The position numbers and the translations under genes are program-made. The notes beneath the pieces were generated by a model. It did no database searches. It had not been told where the DNA came from and saw only the letters and a program-made list of their open reading frames with translations. Shown here piece after piece: positions 37,671-49,309 of a stretch of DNA of 64,000 bases (positions are counted from its first letter, which is position 1; each line of letters starts with the position of its first letter). The DNA is from Dryocosmus kuriphilus (taxonomy: Eukaryota; Arthropoda; Insecta; Hymenoptera; Cynipidae), in NCBI GenBank assembly GCA_038277395.1, contig CM076196.1, positions 89,345,786 to 89,409,785 of the forward strand, read 5' to 3'.

Positions 37671-37689
37671 CAAATAATAGCAATAATAA

Positions 37690-38430
37690 ATTGAAGAAGT
37701 TTCAAGAATTTAAGTTTTAAATCGAAAAACTTCAATTTTAAAAATATACATAAGAAGGAAAGTTAATAATGTAAACCTGCCCTATTTTAAAGGTTTAAAC
37801 TTAAAATACAATTTTTAGAAGTTTTTGAATGCGTTTAATTTTTAACTGACAATTTACGATTTAAAATTTGATATTGTACAAGTCTAAGCATGTGAAATTC
37901 AAAACTGTTCAATTTTGAATGCTTTCATCTTGAATTTTTTCAGTTTCAATTCAAATTTAAAAATGGTCGATTTCCCATTTTTGTACTGAAATTGTTCAAG
38001 TTTGAAAGCCATAAAATCAAGTTCATTCAACTTCGATGGCTTCCTTTAAAACAAATATCACTTTGAATGACTTTATGTTTGAACCATTTCTTAACTTTGA
38101 ATTTGAACTTATTCAATTTTTAACCCTGATTTGAATTTATTTAATTTCGAAGACCACTACTCTGAAGTTGAACAATTCTTAATGTTTTAATTTGAAATAC
38201 TGTCTAATTTTGAAAATTATAACACTTTTAATTTTAAATTGTACAATATACTGCACGTTTCAATAAGAAATTGCTTAATTTTAAATATTAATGTTTGAGA
38301 TTTTAATTTGGAACGCTTTAATTTTACAATTTTTCCTGTTTGAATGTTTGAATTTGTAGTTCAGTTTTTGACATTTTAAACTTAAATAAGTTTATTGAGT
38401 TTTGAACAGTTGAATCGGATCTAAATGACC
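37690..38430. repeat. Degenerate TTGAATTT-rich repeat field
   Basis: Short AT-rich units such as TTCAATTTTGAATTT and AATTTTAAA recur irregularly with no coding frame. It resembles the 2.86-4.44 kb field in character. From 38.43 to 39.0 kb nothing is recognised. Confidence 0.55.
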
Positions 38431-39179
38431 GAGAATAAAAAGTAGAAAGACCGGGATTTTTTTCCAAGATGCGGATGGCCTCTCTGTCAACAATAATTGA
38501 ACATTTGATAAAAAAAATTGCCTGTTATGGTAAAATGTAACCTATCTTTAAAGAGTGTAAATATCGCATGATAAAAGTCTCTAAAAGAATTTTTTCTTTT
38601 TTCGGATTTCTCTCAATTTTATTATTAAGCATAAAAAAGTTTATTAATGTATTATAAGGATAAAATTTGATAAAATAGTTTTTTCATGATTGTTTTCAAG
38701 TTGGGCATATAGAATCATTAAAGCGCTATCTAACAGTCTGTGCAATTAGAAAGAGGTTGACTATCCAGATGTAAAGTTGACATAATTAAAATTGAAATTA
38801 GCACCTTATTCACGAAGTCCTATCCCAAGGTACGAAAATACCACACATTTTATGTTAGTGGCTAAATTTTTCTTACTAACTTTTAAATGGGATTCCTCCC
38901 CTTCTAATACCTTAAACAGACTATTAAGAATTCATATCTAAATCCCTGCAAAACATAAATTGAAAGCAAAAATATCACTTATGGCTTTACAAGAGTTTTT
39001 CACAATGAAACTTACATACTCCCTTTTTCCCATAGACGCTCTGTCGGAAAAAGATAGGAGATGGTGTATATAAATAAAAGATGAAATGTGTCATTTTCTA
39101 CATAATTGTTCGTGGATCCATGCGCATTGATTATAGGAAGAGAGATAGAAAATGTTAAGGCATTTATTTGAGAACTTAC

Positions 39180-39325
39180 TTGATACGGTGACATGCACAT
39201 TGGCGGTCCCTACACAGATGCCAGGATCCAGCTCAGCGGGCAAAACATGATTTCCGATTAAAACTCGGAGACCAACAGTTCTACTTCCTATTTGTTCGTG
39301 AGAGCTGTCTTACGTCTATATAGGC
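39180..39325 (-). promoter_or_regulatory. Candidate TATA promoter and short first coding exon
   Basis: On the minus strand CCTATATAG lies at about 39,325-39,317, within a CpG-richer stretch (39,310-39,650) unlike the AT-rich flanks. Start of transcription would fall near 39,290. An ATG at 39,200-39,198 opens seven codons (MCMSPYQ), which end in phase 0 at a strong donor (CAA then GTAAGT) at 39,180. Joined in phase 0 to the acceptor before 13,744 this would give an alternative short N-terminus. An ATG further upstream, near 39,248, stops after 12 codons. The whole proposal is inference from signals. Confidence 0.4.
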
Positions 39326-40059
39326 GAGTTCCGATGCTCTAATGTATTCGTGCGCGCGCAATACTTGGCTGGTGCGCGGTGCAGCTTTAAAAGTTGGTAG
39401 GTATGTACATATTATATCGTTCGGACACTCGCTACATATCGGGACCGCTTCCACTCCATACACTAATATTCGAGTGCGCGGACCGACGTTCCGTTTCTAT
39501 CTGCAAATATAATCAGCAGTCAGCAAGCAGCAAGGACGCGCGTTTTTTTTTCCTTCTTCCAAAGGATCTTAAAAAAAGTTTTCGCGACGAATTCTGATCT
39601 CGCGACACTTTCGTTGAGAGGAACGCTTTTTCCCGGGCATGAAAGTCGATTCCCTCGACTTGATTCGAGATATATGGCAACTCATCGGATCCTCTGAATT
39701 CATCTTTCGAATCGATCTCGAGGAAATCATAATTTAGCGATTGATGAGCGTTAGTTGAAGTTTATTACATTGGGCGACTAAAGGCAGTTGATTATTAAGG
39801 TTAAGAATTTTACCTAGAGATGCGAATTCGTTTGGAGGAATTTGATTCAACTTTTAAGTAGGTTTCGCTAATCACCTAATAAAAGGGTACTTGAAACTCA
39901 AGACTTCAGATTCAGTTCTGTTACTGGGTTTTTAATTCTGAGGCATTTTTTATTTGTAGAATTAGCGATGGTTCTTGGGATATTTTCCAGAGTGTTGAAA
40001 TGGTAATACATGTTTTGACGTCCAATCAATATTTTCTAGAGAATAAGAGCCCGCGGAAG

Positions 40060-40250
40060 GCCTTTCTCACCTCGCGGCTGCTCGGTTAAAATTTTATAAG
40101 TCCAAAAGTTTAAATTTTGTTGACACTAAAAATTGCGAGGCTTAGTTAATTCAGACTTATCAAAAATGACTTTCTGGTAAGAATTTGAAAACACTTTTTT
40201 GGAAGTTGAGCTCTAAAAACGTGGATATTCTACGAGGGCCCCACTATGTG
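40060..40250 (+). repeat. Direct repeat flanking the foldback cluster (left copy)
   Basis: The segment with AAGTCCAAAAG, TTGACACTAAAAATT and ACGTGGATATTCTACGAGGG is repeated in the same orientation at about 44,640-44,810 (AAGTCCAAAAGGTCAC, TTGACACTATAAATT, ATGGATATTCCAGGAGGG). The two copies bracket both foldback elements between them. Confidence 0.65.
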
Positions 40251-42640
40251 CTATTTTGATAGGCGTTGTACAAAAATCAAATATCTCGATTCAGCGTTGA
40301 GATAGAAAAATGACCCAGGAGTTAAATGGAAGCTGAGATAATGTAGATTCTGGGAAAAATATCATTGTAACGAATTTTTATGATCTGACCTTCAAATGAC
40401 CTTGTCAAAATTTGTGGAATCTGAAATTTTTATGAATTTTCCCCTTGGACATAACAAAAAAAAAAAAAAAATTTATTTTCTAATGAATGAACTTTGTATA
40501 ATTTGACACGGCAAATCCAAATCCGTTGACAAAATTTGTCTATCATTTTTATAATGGTCGAAACATGCTTCACAAAGTTGGCCGTCTTTGTACACTTTTC
40601 TTCAACATTATTAAGTACAGAAATTGCTTAAAATGTAAAAATAATATATTAAACTTGTGACAAATCGAAGCCTAGTAAAATACATTTTATTGAAAGAATG
40701 TGCAACTAGGCACACACTTAACTATGTATACAGGGTGGCACAAAAGCATGAAAACCCCTGAATAACTCATCAGGAATGAATTTGTTTTGAAAAATATTAA
40801 ATACAAAAGTTTTAGGATTTTTCCTTGGCTATTCATTGGCGACCTCGGTTTGACCTTGAACATAACTTTGAAGGCCATATCAAGGTCTAATTAATTTTTG
40901 AAATGGGAAGCCCCATTTTTTATTGCAGATTTGGAAAGAGCAGGAAATTTTACGTTCAAGTATGACCTTGACCAGGTCCTTTACCATGACCTTCAAGGTC
41001 ATTTCAAGGTCAAACTTGTTTTTCCAAATGGGAACCCCTTTCAATTTTTTAAATGGGAAGCACCATTTTTTATTGCGGATTTGGAAAGAGCAGGACATTT
41101 TACGTTCAAGTATGACCTTGATCATATCCTTAACCACGACCTTCAAGGTCCTTCCAAGGTCAAACTTGTTTTTTCAAATGGGAATTCCTATTTTTCATTG
41201 TGGATGTGGAAAGAGCAGGAAATTTTATTTTCACGTTTAGCCTTGACCATGACCTTCAGGGTCATTCCAAGGTCAAACTTGTTTTTTTAAATGAGAATCC
41301 CCATTTTTTATTGTGGATCTGGAAAGAGCAGGAAATTTTACCTTCAAGTGTGACTTTATCCATAATCATGCTCTTGGCCTTGAACCAGTTGGCGGACAAG
41401 ATTTTCAAAAAATCGATCAATTTACGCCAAATTTGGTATGCGGAAGTTTTTGGGACCACTGATTACGAATATGAAATCAGTTTTTGAAAATAATTAATCC
41501 AAGATGGCGGAACCAAGATGGCGGAAAAGATTTCTAAAAAATCAACCAATTTACGCCAAATTTGGAGTAAAACTTGGACTAATAAGAATTGTCCAAAATC
41601 TGACTGGGATCGCTAGGAGGTACCCTACAGTGGCTGTAATTTCTCAAAATTCTTGAAAAAATCTTTTAAAAATGAACTTGAAAGCCTGGTTCAAGGCCAA
41701 GAGCATGAATATGGATTATTTCACACATGAAGGTAAAAGTTCCTGCTCTTTCCAAATCCGCAATAAAAAATGGGGGTTCCCATTTGAAAAAACAAGTGTG
41801 ACCTTGGAATGACCTTGAAGGTTATGGTCAAGATTAAACTTGAAGAAAAAATTTCCTGCTTTTTCCACATCCACAATGAAAAATAGGGGTTCCCATTTGA
41901 AAAAACAAGTTTGACTTTGGAATGACATTGAAGGTCATGGTTAAGGACATGGTCAAGGTTAGACTTGAACGTAATCTTTCCTGCTCTTTCCAAATCCGCA
42001 ATAAAAAATGGGGCTTTCCATTTTAAAAAATGAATTATACCTTGATATGACCGTCAAGGTTATGACCAAGGTCAAACCGAGGTCGCCATTGAATAGCCAG
42101 AGAAAAATCCTAAAACTTTTGTATTTAATATTTTTCAAAAAAAATTCATTCCTGATGAGTTATTCAGGGGTTTCCATACTTTTGTGCCACCCTGTATACA
42201 TAGTTAAGTGTGTGCATAGTTGTACATTCTTTCAATAAAATGTATTTTACTAGGATTCGATTCGTCACAAGTTTAATATATTATTTTTATGTTTTAAACA
42301 ATTTCTGCAGTTAATAATGTTGAAAAAGAGTGTACAAAGACGGCCGACTATGTGAAGCATGTTTCGACCATTAGAAAAATTATAGATAAATTTTGTCAAC
42401 GGATTTGGATTTGTCGTGTCAAATTATACAAAGTTCATTTATTAGAAAATAAATTTGATTTTTTTTTGGTTATGTACAAGGGGAAAATTCATAAAAATTT
42501 CGATTCCACAAATTTTGACAAGGTCATTTGAAGGTCAGATCATAAAAATTCGTTACAATAATATTTTTCCTAGAATCTACATTATCTCAGCTTTCATTTG
42601 ACTCCTGGGTCATGAAAATAGCACATAGTGGGTCCCCAAG
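40235..42640. mobile_element. Foldback element with internal units rich in TCAAGGTCA motifs
   Basis: The left arm (about 40,235-41,400) and right arm (about 41,690-42,640) are inverted copies. Within each arm lies CAGGGTGGCACAAAAG (40,732) or its complement (ending near 42,196), possibly ends of an inner element. The arm interiors are built from units of roughly 110-150 bases, each with a GGGAA-CCCATTTTTTATTG block, GGAAAGAGCAGGAAA and a cluster of TGACCTTGA/TCAAGGTCA motifs. The repetitive peptide open on the plus strand (40,898-41,290, DLERAG-FTFKYDLD) merely translates these units. No transposase is visible. Confidence 0.75.
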
Positions 42641-42644
42641 GAGG

Positions 42645-44600
42645 GCCAATCTCGATTACCTTGTGGCTGATCGGTTAAAAGGAAATGATTTCGTCCGAGA
42701 GCCATTTGATTCATTATAACGACAGGATGAATGTTTTTTGGTGTGGCACCACTATAATTTTTTTTAAATTTTGCCGATATATAATGTACAAAACATGACA
42801 GAACTATTCTTCTCATCGAATGCACTCATATTGAAATCCAGTACTATCTTAAGGCTTCAAAGCATAGTCATGAAAACGGTCATTCGCAGCTTCATCCCAT
42901 CATCATAGATGATTTGAATAGATTTGAATTTTGTTGGATAGATTAGAGGGACTTTCCCAATCGACACGTTTCCACATTAATCAAAGCGGTTGGCCCTCAA
43001 CTTTTTTGATCAACTGAATGACCCAACAAATGATGTTTTTACATGCACAAAAACCACCCTCACAGTGACATACATCTGAATTTGCTTTGATTTGCTGATT
43101 TCTACCCTCGATATAGGAGTCGCTGATTTTTCTTCTGACAACTTACCCCTTTAAAAGTCATTTAGGTATGCTTATCTTTGTTTCTCGTGTCCTAAAGTTG
43201 AAACTTATTTATTGCAAAGGATCGACTCTAAGACATAAAAGATTTTAGACATTAACGCTTATTTCTACCCTCCATGTATGGGTCATTGATTTTTTCCTGA
43301 CAGAGGATTCCATTCTGAAGTCATTTGGGGATGTTCATGTTTGTTTTTTCATAAAGTTTCCATTTACCTGTTGAAAACTGTCGACTCTAAGACTTGATCA
43401 ATTTCAGACGACAGAGGTGACTTCTACCCTCGATCTAGGTGTCACTGATTTCTTTTTCTGACATGGAAAAGAAAGATTAATTTCCCCGAATTATTTGAGA
43501 AGAGAACCCGTATGAGGAAACAAATCAGCGAACCTTTCGAGAAAGTAAATGACTACTTTAGGACACGGAAAGCAAAGATAAACATAACCAAATTACTTTG
43601 GAGTGGATTTGAAGTCAGGAAAAAAATCAACGACACCTAATTTGAGGGTAGAAATCACACTTGTTGTCTAAAATTGACCTTGTCCTAAAGTCGACACTTT
43701 TCAACGAGTAAATGGCAACTTTAGGATACGAAATAGAAACGCAAATATCCCCAAGTAACTTTAAAAGGGACACGGTGTCAGGGAATAAATCAACGACCCC
43801 TATATCGGGGGTAGTAATCACTCTTGTTGTCTAGAATTGATCAAGTCCTAAGGTCGACACTTTTCGACGAGTAAATGGCAACTTTAGAACATGAAAAACA
43901 AAGATGAACATCCCCAAATGACTTCGGAAGGGATTCGCTGTCAGGAAAAATTGAGTGACCCCTGTGTCAAGGGTAGAAGTCACCCTTGTCATCTAGAATC
44001 GAGCAAGTCTTAAAGTCGACACTTTTGATCAAAACATCTAAAACTAACTTAGGAATTCGCCCATCCATACAAAAAAACTCCCCACAAAGCAAACTCAGAT
44101 GAGTGTCACTGTGAGGGTGGTTTTCTGTATGTAAGAACATCATTTCTCGGGTCATTCAGTTGATCAAAAAATCGGAGGGACCAACCACTTCGATTATTGT
44201 GAAAATGTTTCGATTAAAAACATCCTTATAACCTATTAAAGAAAATTCAAGTCTATCGAAATAATCTATGATGATGGGGTGAAGCTGCGAATGACCGTTC
44301 CCATGAACATGCTTTGAAGCCTTAAGATAACACTTAATTTCAATATGAGCGCATTCGTTGAGAAGAACAGTTCTAACACATTTTGTACATCACATACCGG
44401 CAAAATTTTTTGAGGAAATATAATGGTGAGACACCGACATTAACTACCAAAAAGCTAAAGTGATTGAAGACAATGTATGAAATACGATGACAATCGAAAA
44501 AAATTCATACTGTCGTTATAACGAATTAATTTGCTCTGGGATGAAATCAGTCTAGGAGGTTATGAGGCACACACAGAGGATCAAAATCACCCACTCTAAA
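42645..44600. mobile_element. Second foldback element with internal tandem repeats
   Basis: Arms at about 42,650-43,110 and 44,050-44,600 are inverted copies, sharing ATTATAACGACAG, CTTAAGGCTTCAAAGCAT, CATCATCATAGAT and ACCACCCTCACAGTGACA. Between them are several units of about 150-190 bases. They contain ATTTCTACCCTCGAT, GTCACTGATTT and a GTCGACACTTTT-type block, some in one orientation and some inverted, so the interior is itself partly palindromic. Short open frames here are repeat translations. Confidence 0.75.
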
Positions 44601-44639
44601 CGAGTTTTGACATTGGTCCAAAAACCGGCCTTATTCACT

Positions 44640-44810
44640 CTCCTCCTTTCTAAGTCCAAAAGGTCACATTTTTTTGACACTATAAATTTTGAGATTTGAT
44701 TAGTTCAGAATTACAAAAAATGCCGTTGTGTCAAAAATTAGATGACACTTTTTTTGGATTTGAACTCTGAAAATATGGATATTCCAGGAGGGTCCCGGAG
44801 GAGAGCTCTG
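44640..44810 (+). repeat. Direct repeat flanking the foldback cluster (right copy)
   Basis: The partner of 40,060-40,250. The pair suggests the two foldbacks were inserted into, or carried by, a larger repeated unit. The boundaries are diverged. Confidence 0.6.
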
Positions 44811-45360
44811 CTAGTTGCCCTTACGCATCAGTTTCTAAAAATTAAACGATGTCTTTGTTGTAATAAATCGTATTTGTCAAATAGTAGCACAATGTGATCT
44901 AAATATGCAGTTATTGAAAAAATATACCTATATTCAATAAATGTGCGCGTGCGGAGTTTCTGCCGAAAAAAAGATATGAACTGTTTTAAGTTAAGTTGTT
45001 CAAGAGGAAAAACGCAAGTCGGTTAAGATGATGATTATGGAGTTCAAGTCTCGGTCGAGGCGATAATTTTTTTACATTTTAAAATTGTTTGGAGAAAGTT
45101 ATTTAATGTATTTTTAGAAATTAAAAATTAACCATTGGGGCAAATGCGAGAAGACCACAAGGGCCCCTCGAGGACAACCATAAGGGCAACCCTGAGGGCA
45201 GCCCATATTGGAACCTTATGAAATAGCATGTTGTTTCCATGAGGCATTACGACTGGATTGCCCTCATGGGTCCCTCATGGCATGAGGGATGAGGGCAATC
45301 CACGTGGGCCACTTAAATAGGCCCACTCCATATTTCCACACGGACAGGCGAAATTTTTTC
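44811..45360. other. Unassigned DNA with GAGGGC/GCCCTC repeats
   Basis: A GC-rich patch at 45,140-45,325 contains many copies of GAGGGCA or its complement GCCCTCATG, with partial dyad symmetry. It may be a small MITE, but clear ends are not visible. The rest is AT-rich without features. Confidence 0.4.
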
Positions 45361-45364
45361 AATT

Positions 45365-46428
45365 AGGAACGCACTCTAAATCTACCCAGATAAAAAGTTT
45401 AACACATAAGTGCTTGCACATTAATTTTTTCTTTATTGCGTTTCTTTGTTTTTCAGATGCAAAATATTTTTTAAAGAAACAAATGTTCTGCCTACATATG
45501 ATAGAAAAAACATAAACAGCTTTTGAGCGATTATAAAATTCGATTAGACCGATTCCATTTCAAATTGTTTACAGTCTTTTGAAGAACTGACAGAAATTAT
45601 TTTTAAAAAAAGCATTTCCCGAACTAGCATAGGTATTTGGGATCTTTTTTCATACGATGTGGGAACTCTTGGTTTATCGAATGAACCCAGAAAAATCAAA
45701 CAATTTTTAAAAATGACCAAATAGCGGCGGTTTTTCTAAAAATTTTGTAAATGGATTTTCTCAAAAAACCCCACTTTTTACTTTTTTTCTTTTTTTCTTG
45801 AACATTTGATAATATCTACAACATATTGCCTGAGTTTTGGTTGAGTTAAAACACTGTTTCATATTGAAAAAAAAAATTATGCGAAAAAATCAAAATTTAT
45901 TATTTATTTGGCATAGCACCATATAAATGTAAGGTCTCGCAGAGTTTGTACTGGTAATCCTTTTGTTTTAATCTTTAAAATATTAGCTTCTTTTCACACA
46001 GTTACTTTTCCTAAACGAAGTCCAATGAAAAGATTGGCTGGTTTAAGTTTGAAACCAAATAATATTATTCTCTAGAAATTTTCTCCCTTTCGCTAGTGAT
46101 TTTTGAGAAAATCATATATTATGATTTTTTCAAAAAATTTGTTTTACATTGCGAATTATTGGTTGAGCAGGAATGAAACTCAGGGGATATGTAGAACATA
46201 TTTTCAGCTATTTCTAAAATAATAAAAATGTTAAAACGTGGGGTTTTTCAAAAAAATCCATCTACAAAATTTTTAGAATAACCGCCGCCATTTTTTGATT
46301 TAAATTTTAAAAAAATATTTCTAGGCGCATTTGAAAAAAATTTCTATCTGTTTTTGAGAATTTTCAGGTAATCTTTAAAAGATTATAAAAAGTCCAAAAA
46401 ATTTTTTTGGTTAAACGGTGGAATGCGT
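45365..46428. mobile_element. Foldback element, about 1.06 kb
   Basis: The inner arms 45,700-45,860 (GCGGCGGTTTTTCTAAAAAT, GGGGTTTTTT complement) and 46,150-46,330 are inverted copies. The outer ends TAGGAACGCACTC and GAATGCGTCCCTTA are also roughly inverted. Part of the loop is unique, AT-rich and without coding frame. Confidence 0.6.
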
Positions 46429-46560
46429 CCCTTATGAAAACAAAGTATTGATAAGTATTGGATCCAGTACTTTTTTCAAAAAAGAGTATTGGATTTCCAA
46501 TACTTATTCGCGAAAAAAGTATTAGGTCCAATACTTACCATTTCTTCTTTTCCATAAGGG
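46429..46560. mobile_element. 132-bp MITE with CCCTTATG ends
   Basis: Starts CCCTTATGAAAACAAAG and ends in the complement CTTCTTTTCCATAAGGG. Internally AAGTATTGGATCC and GGTCCAATACTT continue the symmetry. Every part pairs with another, so it folds as an almost complete hairpin. It abuts the 45.4-46.4 kb foldback. Confidence 0.75.
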
Positions 46561-47463
46561 GTGTCCCTTTATTTTCACTCTAGAATGATTTATGCGAATA
46601 TCAAATCATTCTGATACCATGACCTACTTTTCTCTTTATTTCTGCCAATTTTCTTTGTGTGTAGTTTATAATACGATACCATTTCAACACGGCGGACACA
46701 TATCATAATATTTCAAACACAATATTTAAAAATTACTTTTTCATGTTAGGGAATATAATGTATGGACATAAAAGTGGACATTGGTAACAGTGGAAGAAGG
46801 GCAATAGCGTAATAGTATACAATGGAAACAGGAGAAAGCAAATAAACTGAAAATGTAATAGTGCTGTACGAATTGCTAGAACACGAATGATGCTGCAAAA
46901 ATGTTTCTAAAAAACTCGAAATGAAATGAAATATACTTTAGAAATAATTGTACATTGATTTACAAAATTAGAGTGCCAGAAAAAAATTCATATTTAGTTT
47001 TATTCACGTCACAATTCTGGAAAATAAATTAAAAAATTAATAGAAATATCGATATTTAAAAGAATTAAGCTATACTTAGGCGTATGCTAAAGAGTGAAGA
47101 TTTTGAACTTGCTTCTTTCAAAAGTTCTGCCAAACATCTTTTTGCGTTTTTTGTCAATAATTAATATAATTTTATGTCAACACAAAATGTTTTTATTAAT
47201 AGAAATATTTACAATTTTACATTATTAATTTTGTTTGCGTTTATTTTGAAGGTGGTATAATGAAGAATTCTTAAAAATTTGTAAAAATTTCGAGAAGACA
47301 TAACACCATGATTTTAATTTAATAATTGTTTAAGTTTGAACGCTTTCGGCAAATTTCTGTTTATTTACTTTTCACATTTCATATTACTTCAGCTATTTTA
47401 GATTGTTATTGTATCTTTCTCTTACAGGCAATTGATCTGAATCACGTGAATATCCTTTTGACA
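46561..47463. other. Unassigned AT-rich DNA
   Basis: No coding or repeat structure is recognised between the MITE and the interrupted reading frame at 47.46 kb. Confidence 0.4.
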
Positions 47464-47709
47464 TAAACAGAATTAATTTTGTCTCAAGATAACGTCACGT
47501 TCGTTGCAAAAGAAAATTTCTCTGTCAGGAACTGTTTAATTAGATTTTCATTAAAAACTAATTTAAAAATTGTATATTTTACATCACAAAAGACTCAGAA
47601 ATGGAAAAAGTTATCATTATCGGAACTTGTTAATAGCATTAATTACTACGATTTAATCAGCTTGCAACTATCTATTTCTTCATCTTATATATTTCCGGAC
47701 GACTTCATT
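47464..47709 (+). pseudogene. Interrupted reading frame, left part
   Basis: Open from after a stop near 47,463 to the transposon boundary, about 82 codons, hydrophobic/Lys-rich (for example NCLIRFSLKTNLKIVYFTS). Its frame closes with TAG only because the element starts TAGACC. When 47,710-57,537 and one ATT are removed, the frame continues through 57,541 for 38 more codons to TAA at 57,655. A possible acceptor (TTTTGACATAAACAG) precedes the frame. I do not recognise the product, and chance openness in AT-rich DNA cannot be excluded. Confidence 0.45.
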
Positions 47710-48420
47710 TAGACCGGGCGACCGTGACAGAAAAAATGGACCAATTTTTTACAGTATGCCTCTCATACCAGACATTCTGGCACCCCTAAGAACTAGGAAT
47801 ATACAAACTAAATTACTTGCACTGTGGTACGTCGTACTGAAAAACGAATTTTAGTTTGTGAAGAAAAAAGGTTTCTCTGGTTAATTTTTTACAGGCTGCC
47901 AACTAATTTCCACGTAAAAAACAAGTCCAAAATTCACGAAAAGTTTATTGGCATACTGTTTTAGCGAGTACAAGGGTAATGCATACGCGAACAAAATTGT
48001 TCAAAAATCGTCCAACTAAAATCTATTTTTAACAGTATGCCAAGCAGAAATTAGAATAGTTGTACCAAAAAGTTAACAAAATTTTCCAAGCCATACTGTT
48101 TGCACGTGTTTAAGAGTGTATTATGTAACATTTAAATTGTACATTTTTATACGAACTCTGGCCAATTTTTTACAGGGTAAAACATGCTTAGATATCAAAT
48201 TAAAATAAGAAAATACATAAGAAAAGAATTGGCATACTGATATAACGAGTACATAACATTGTAAAGTACTTTTCAATTTGTAAAAAAATAAATTAGTTTT
48301 GGCCAATTTTTTACAGTATGCCTCTGTTATTTTTCACATATCTAGCTATTTTTTAAATAAAACATTCAGAGGCAGACTCAGTAAACAAGTACAAGTGGCA
48401 TTAAATTCTAAAATTAGGTT
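47710..48420 (+). repeat. Left terminal inverted repeat with subterminal motif array
   Basis: Matches 56,828-57,537 in inverted orientation over about 700 bases, nearly identical at the tips. The motif AATTTTTTACAGTATGCC or its complement recurs roughly every 70-150 bases (47,740, 47,955, 48,165, 48,302 and others). A stretch near 48,180-48,310 has no partner on the right, so one arm has gained or lost a unit. Weaker symmetry continues inward to the last exon. Confidence 0.9.
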
Positions 48421-48859
48421 TTTTTTTAAAAAAAATTATTTCAACTAACTTATAATTACTGCACACATTTTTCACAGTATGTCATCCATTTTTTTAGAAC
48501 TAGAATATTTATTGGGGAAAAATATTGTGAAGGCAGATGCTTAAAGTGTGTTCGAGCATTAGTATGTAGAGATTATTTAGCAAAAATGGAAATTAATAAG
48601 AGCTTTGATCGTAATATTATTCATTTCTGTAATTTAAGTGTTAACCTTTCAGCTTACGTAACTTCACTATTGATTATTATTTAAAACAACATATGCATAT
48701 AATTTTATATATAAGGTTTTAGTTTTAATTGCAAAGATCATTAAAAAAATATCATAATATTTCAATTATAATTACGTAAAATTTTTATTAATAATACGAT
48801 TAAAATAGGGTTTTCCAATATGAAAACAAAAAGAAGTAGATATAAATTTTAATAATTTT

Positions 48860-49050
48860 TTACTCCTGCATACGTTCATTTTCTTCCTCATCAACACTTG
48901 CATGAACATTGTCATCTGTCTCACTGTCTTTATAATCCCTTTCTTCATAATCGACGTTATCAATACTTGTATCGCTTAGTTGTTCCTCATCATTACTATC
49001 AGAATCCTCGCTTTCCTGAAGATGAATATCTTCATCTTCTTCAGCAGAAT
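48860..49050 (-). CDS. Transposon gene, last exon: acidic C-terminal tail
   Basis: On the minus strand acceptor TTTCTTTAG ends before 49,050. The exon enters with two bases that complete a codon begun by the preceding donor (phase 1 plus 2), and gives about 63 residues strongly rich in Asp, Glu and Ser (EEDEDIHLQESEDSDSNDEE). It closes with TAA at 48,862-48,860. An acidic unstructured tail is common on DNA-binding recombinases, but no function is claimed. Part of this exon is repeated in inverted orientation at 56,185-56,311. Confidence 0.7.
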
Positions 49051-49309
49051 CTAAAGAAAGATATTTTTTAAATATTAATTGTACTATTTCTGGAGGAAAT
49101 TATATCTTAGCATTCTATTAGCTAAAAAATAAGAATATAGAAAGGACATTTTGTCGCATTTATTATGATGTAAGATCTGTTAAAGAAGTGTCAATGGAGG
49201 TATTTATCCAGCGCTTGTAAGCATGTAAACTCGTGGTCGAAGAATTTAAAAGTTTACTTTAATGGGGAAATTAATTTTGAATGCATTTTTTATTACAAAT
49301 ACCTTGTGG

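Noticed and set aside
40898..41290. 130-residue plus-strand open frame with repeated DLERAG and FTFKYDLD blocks
   Set aside because: It translates the tandem units of the foldback. Inverted copies give similar frames on the other strand, and no start or splice context supports a gene.
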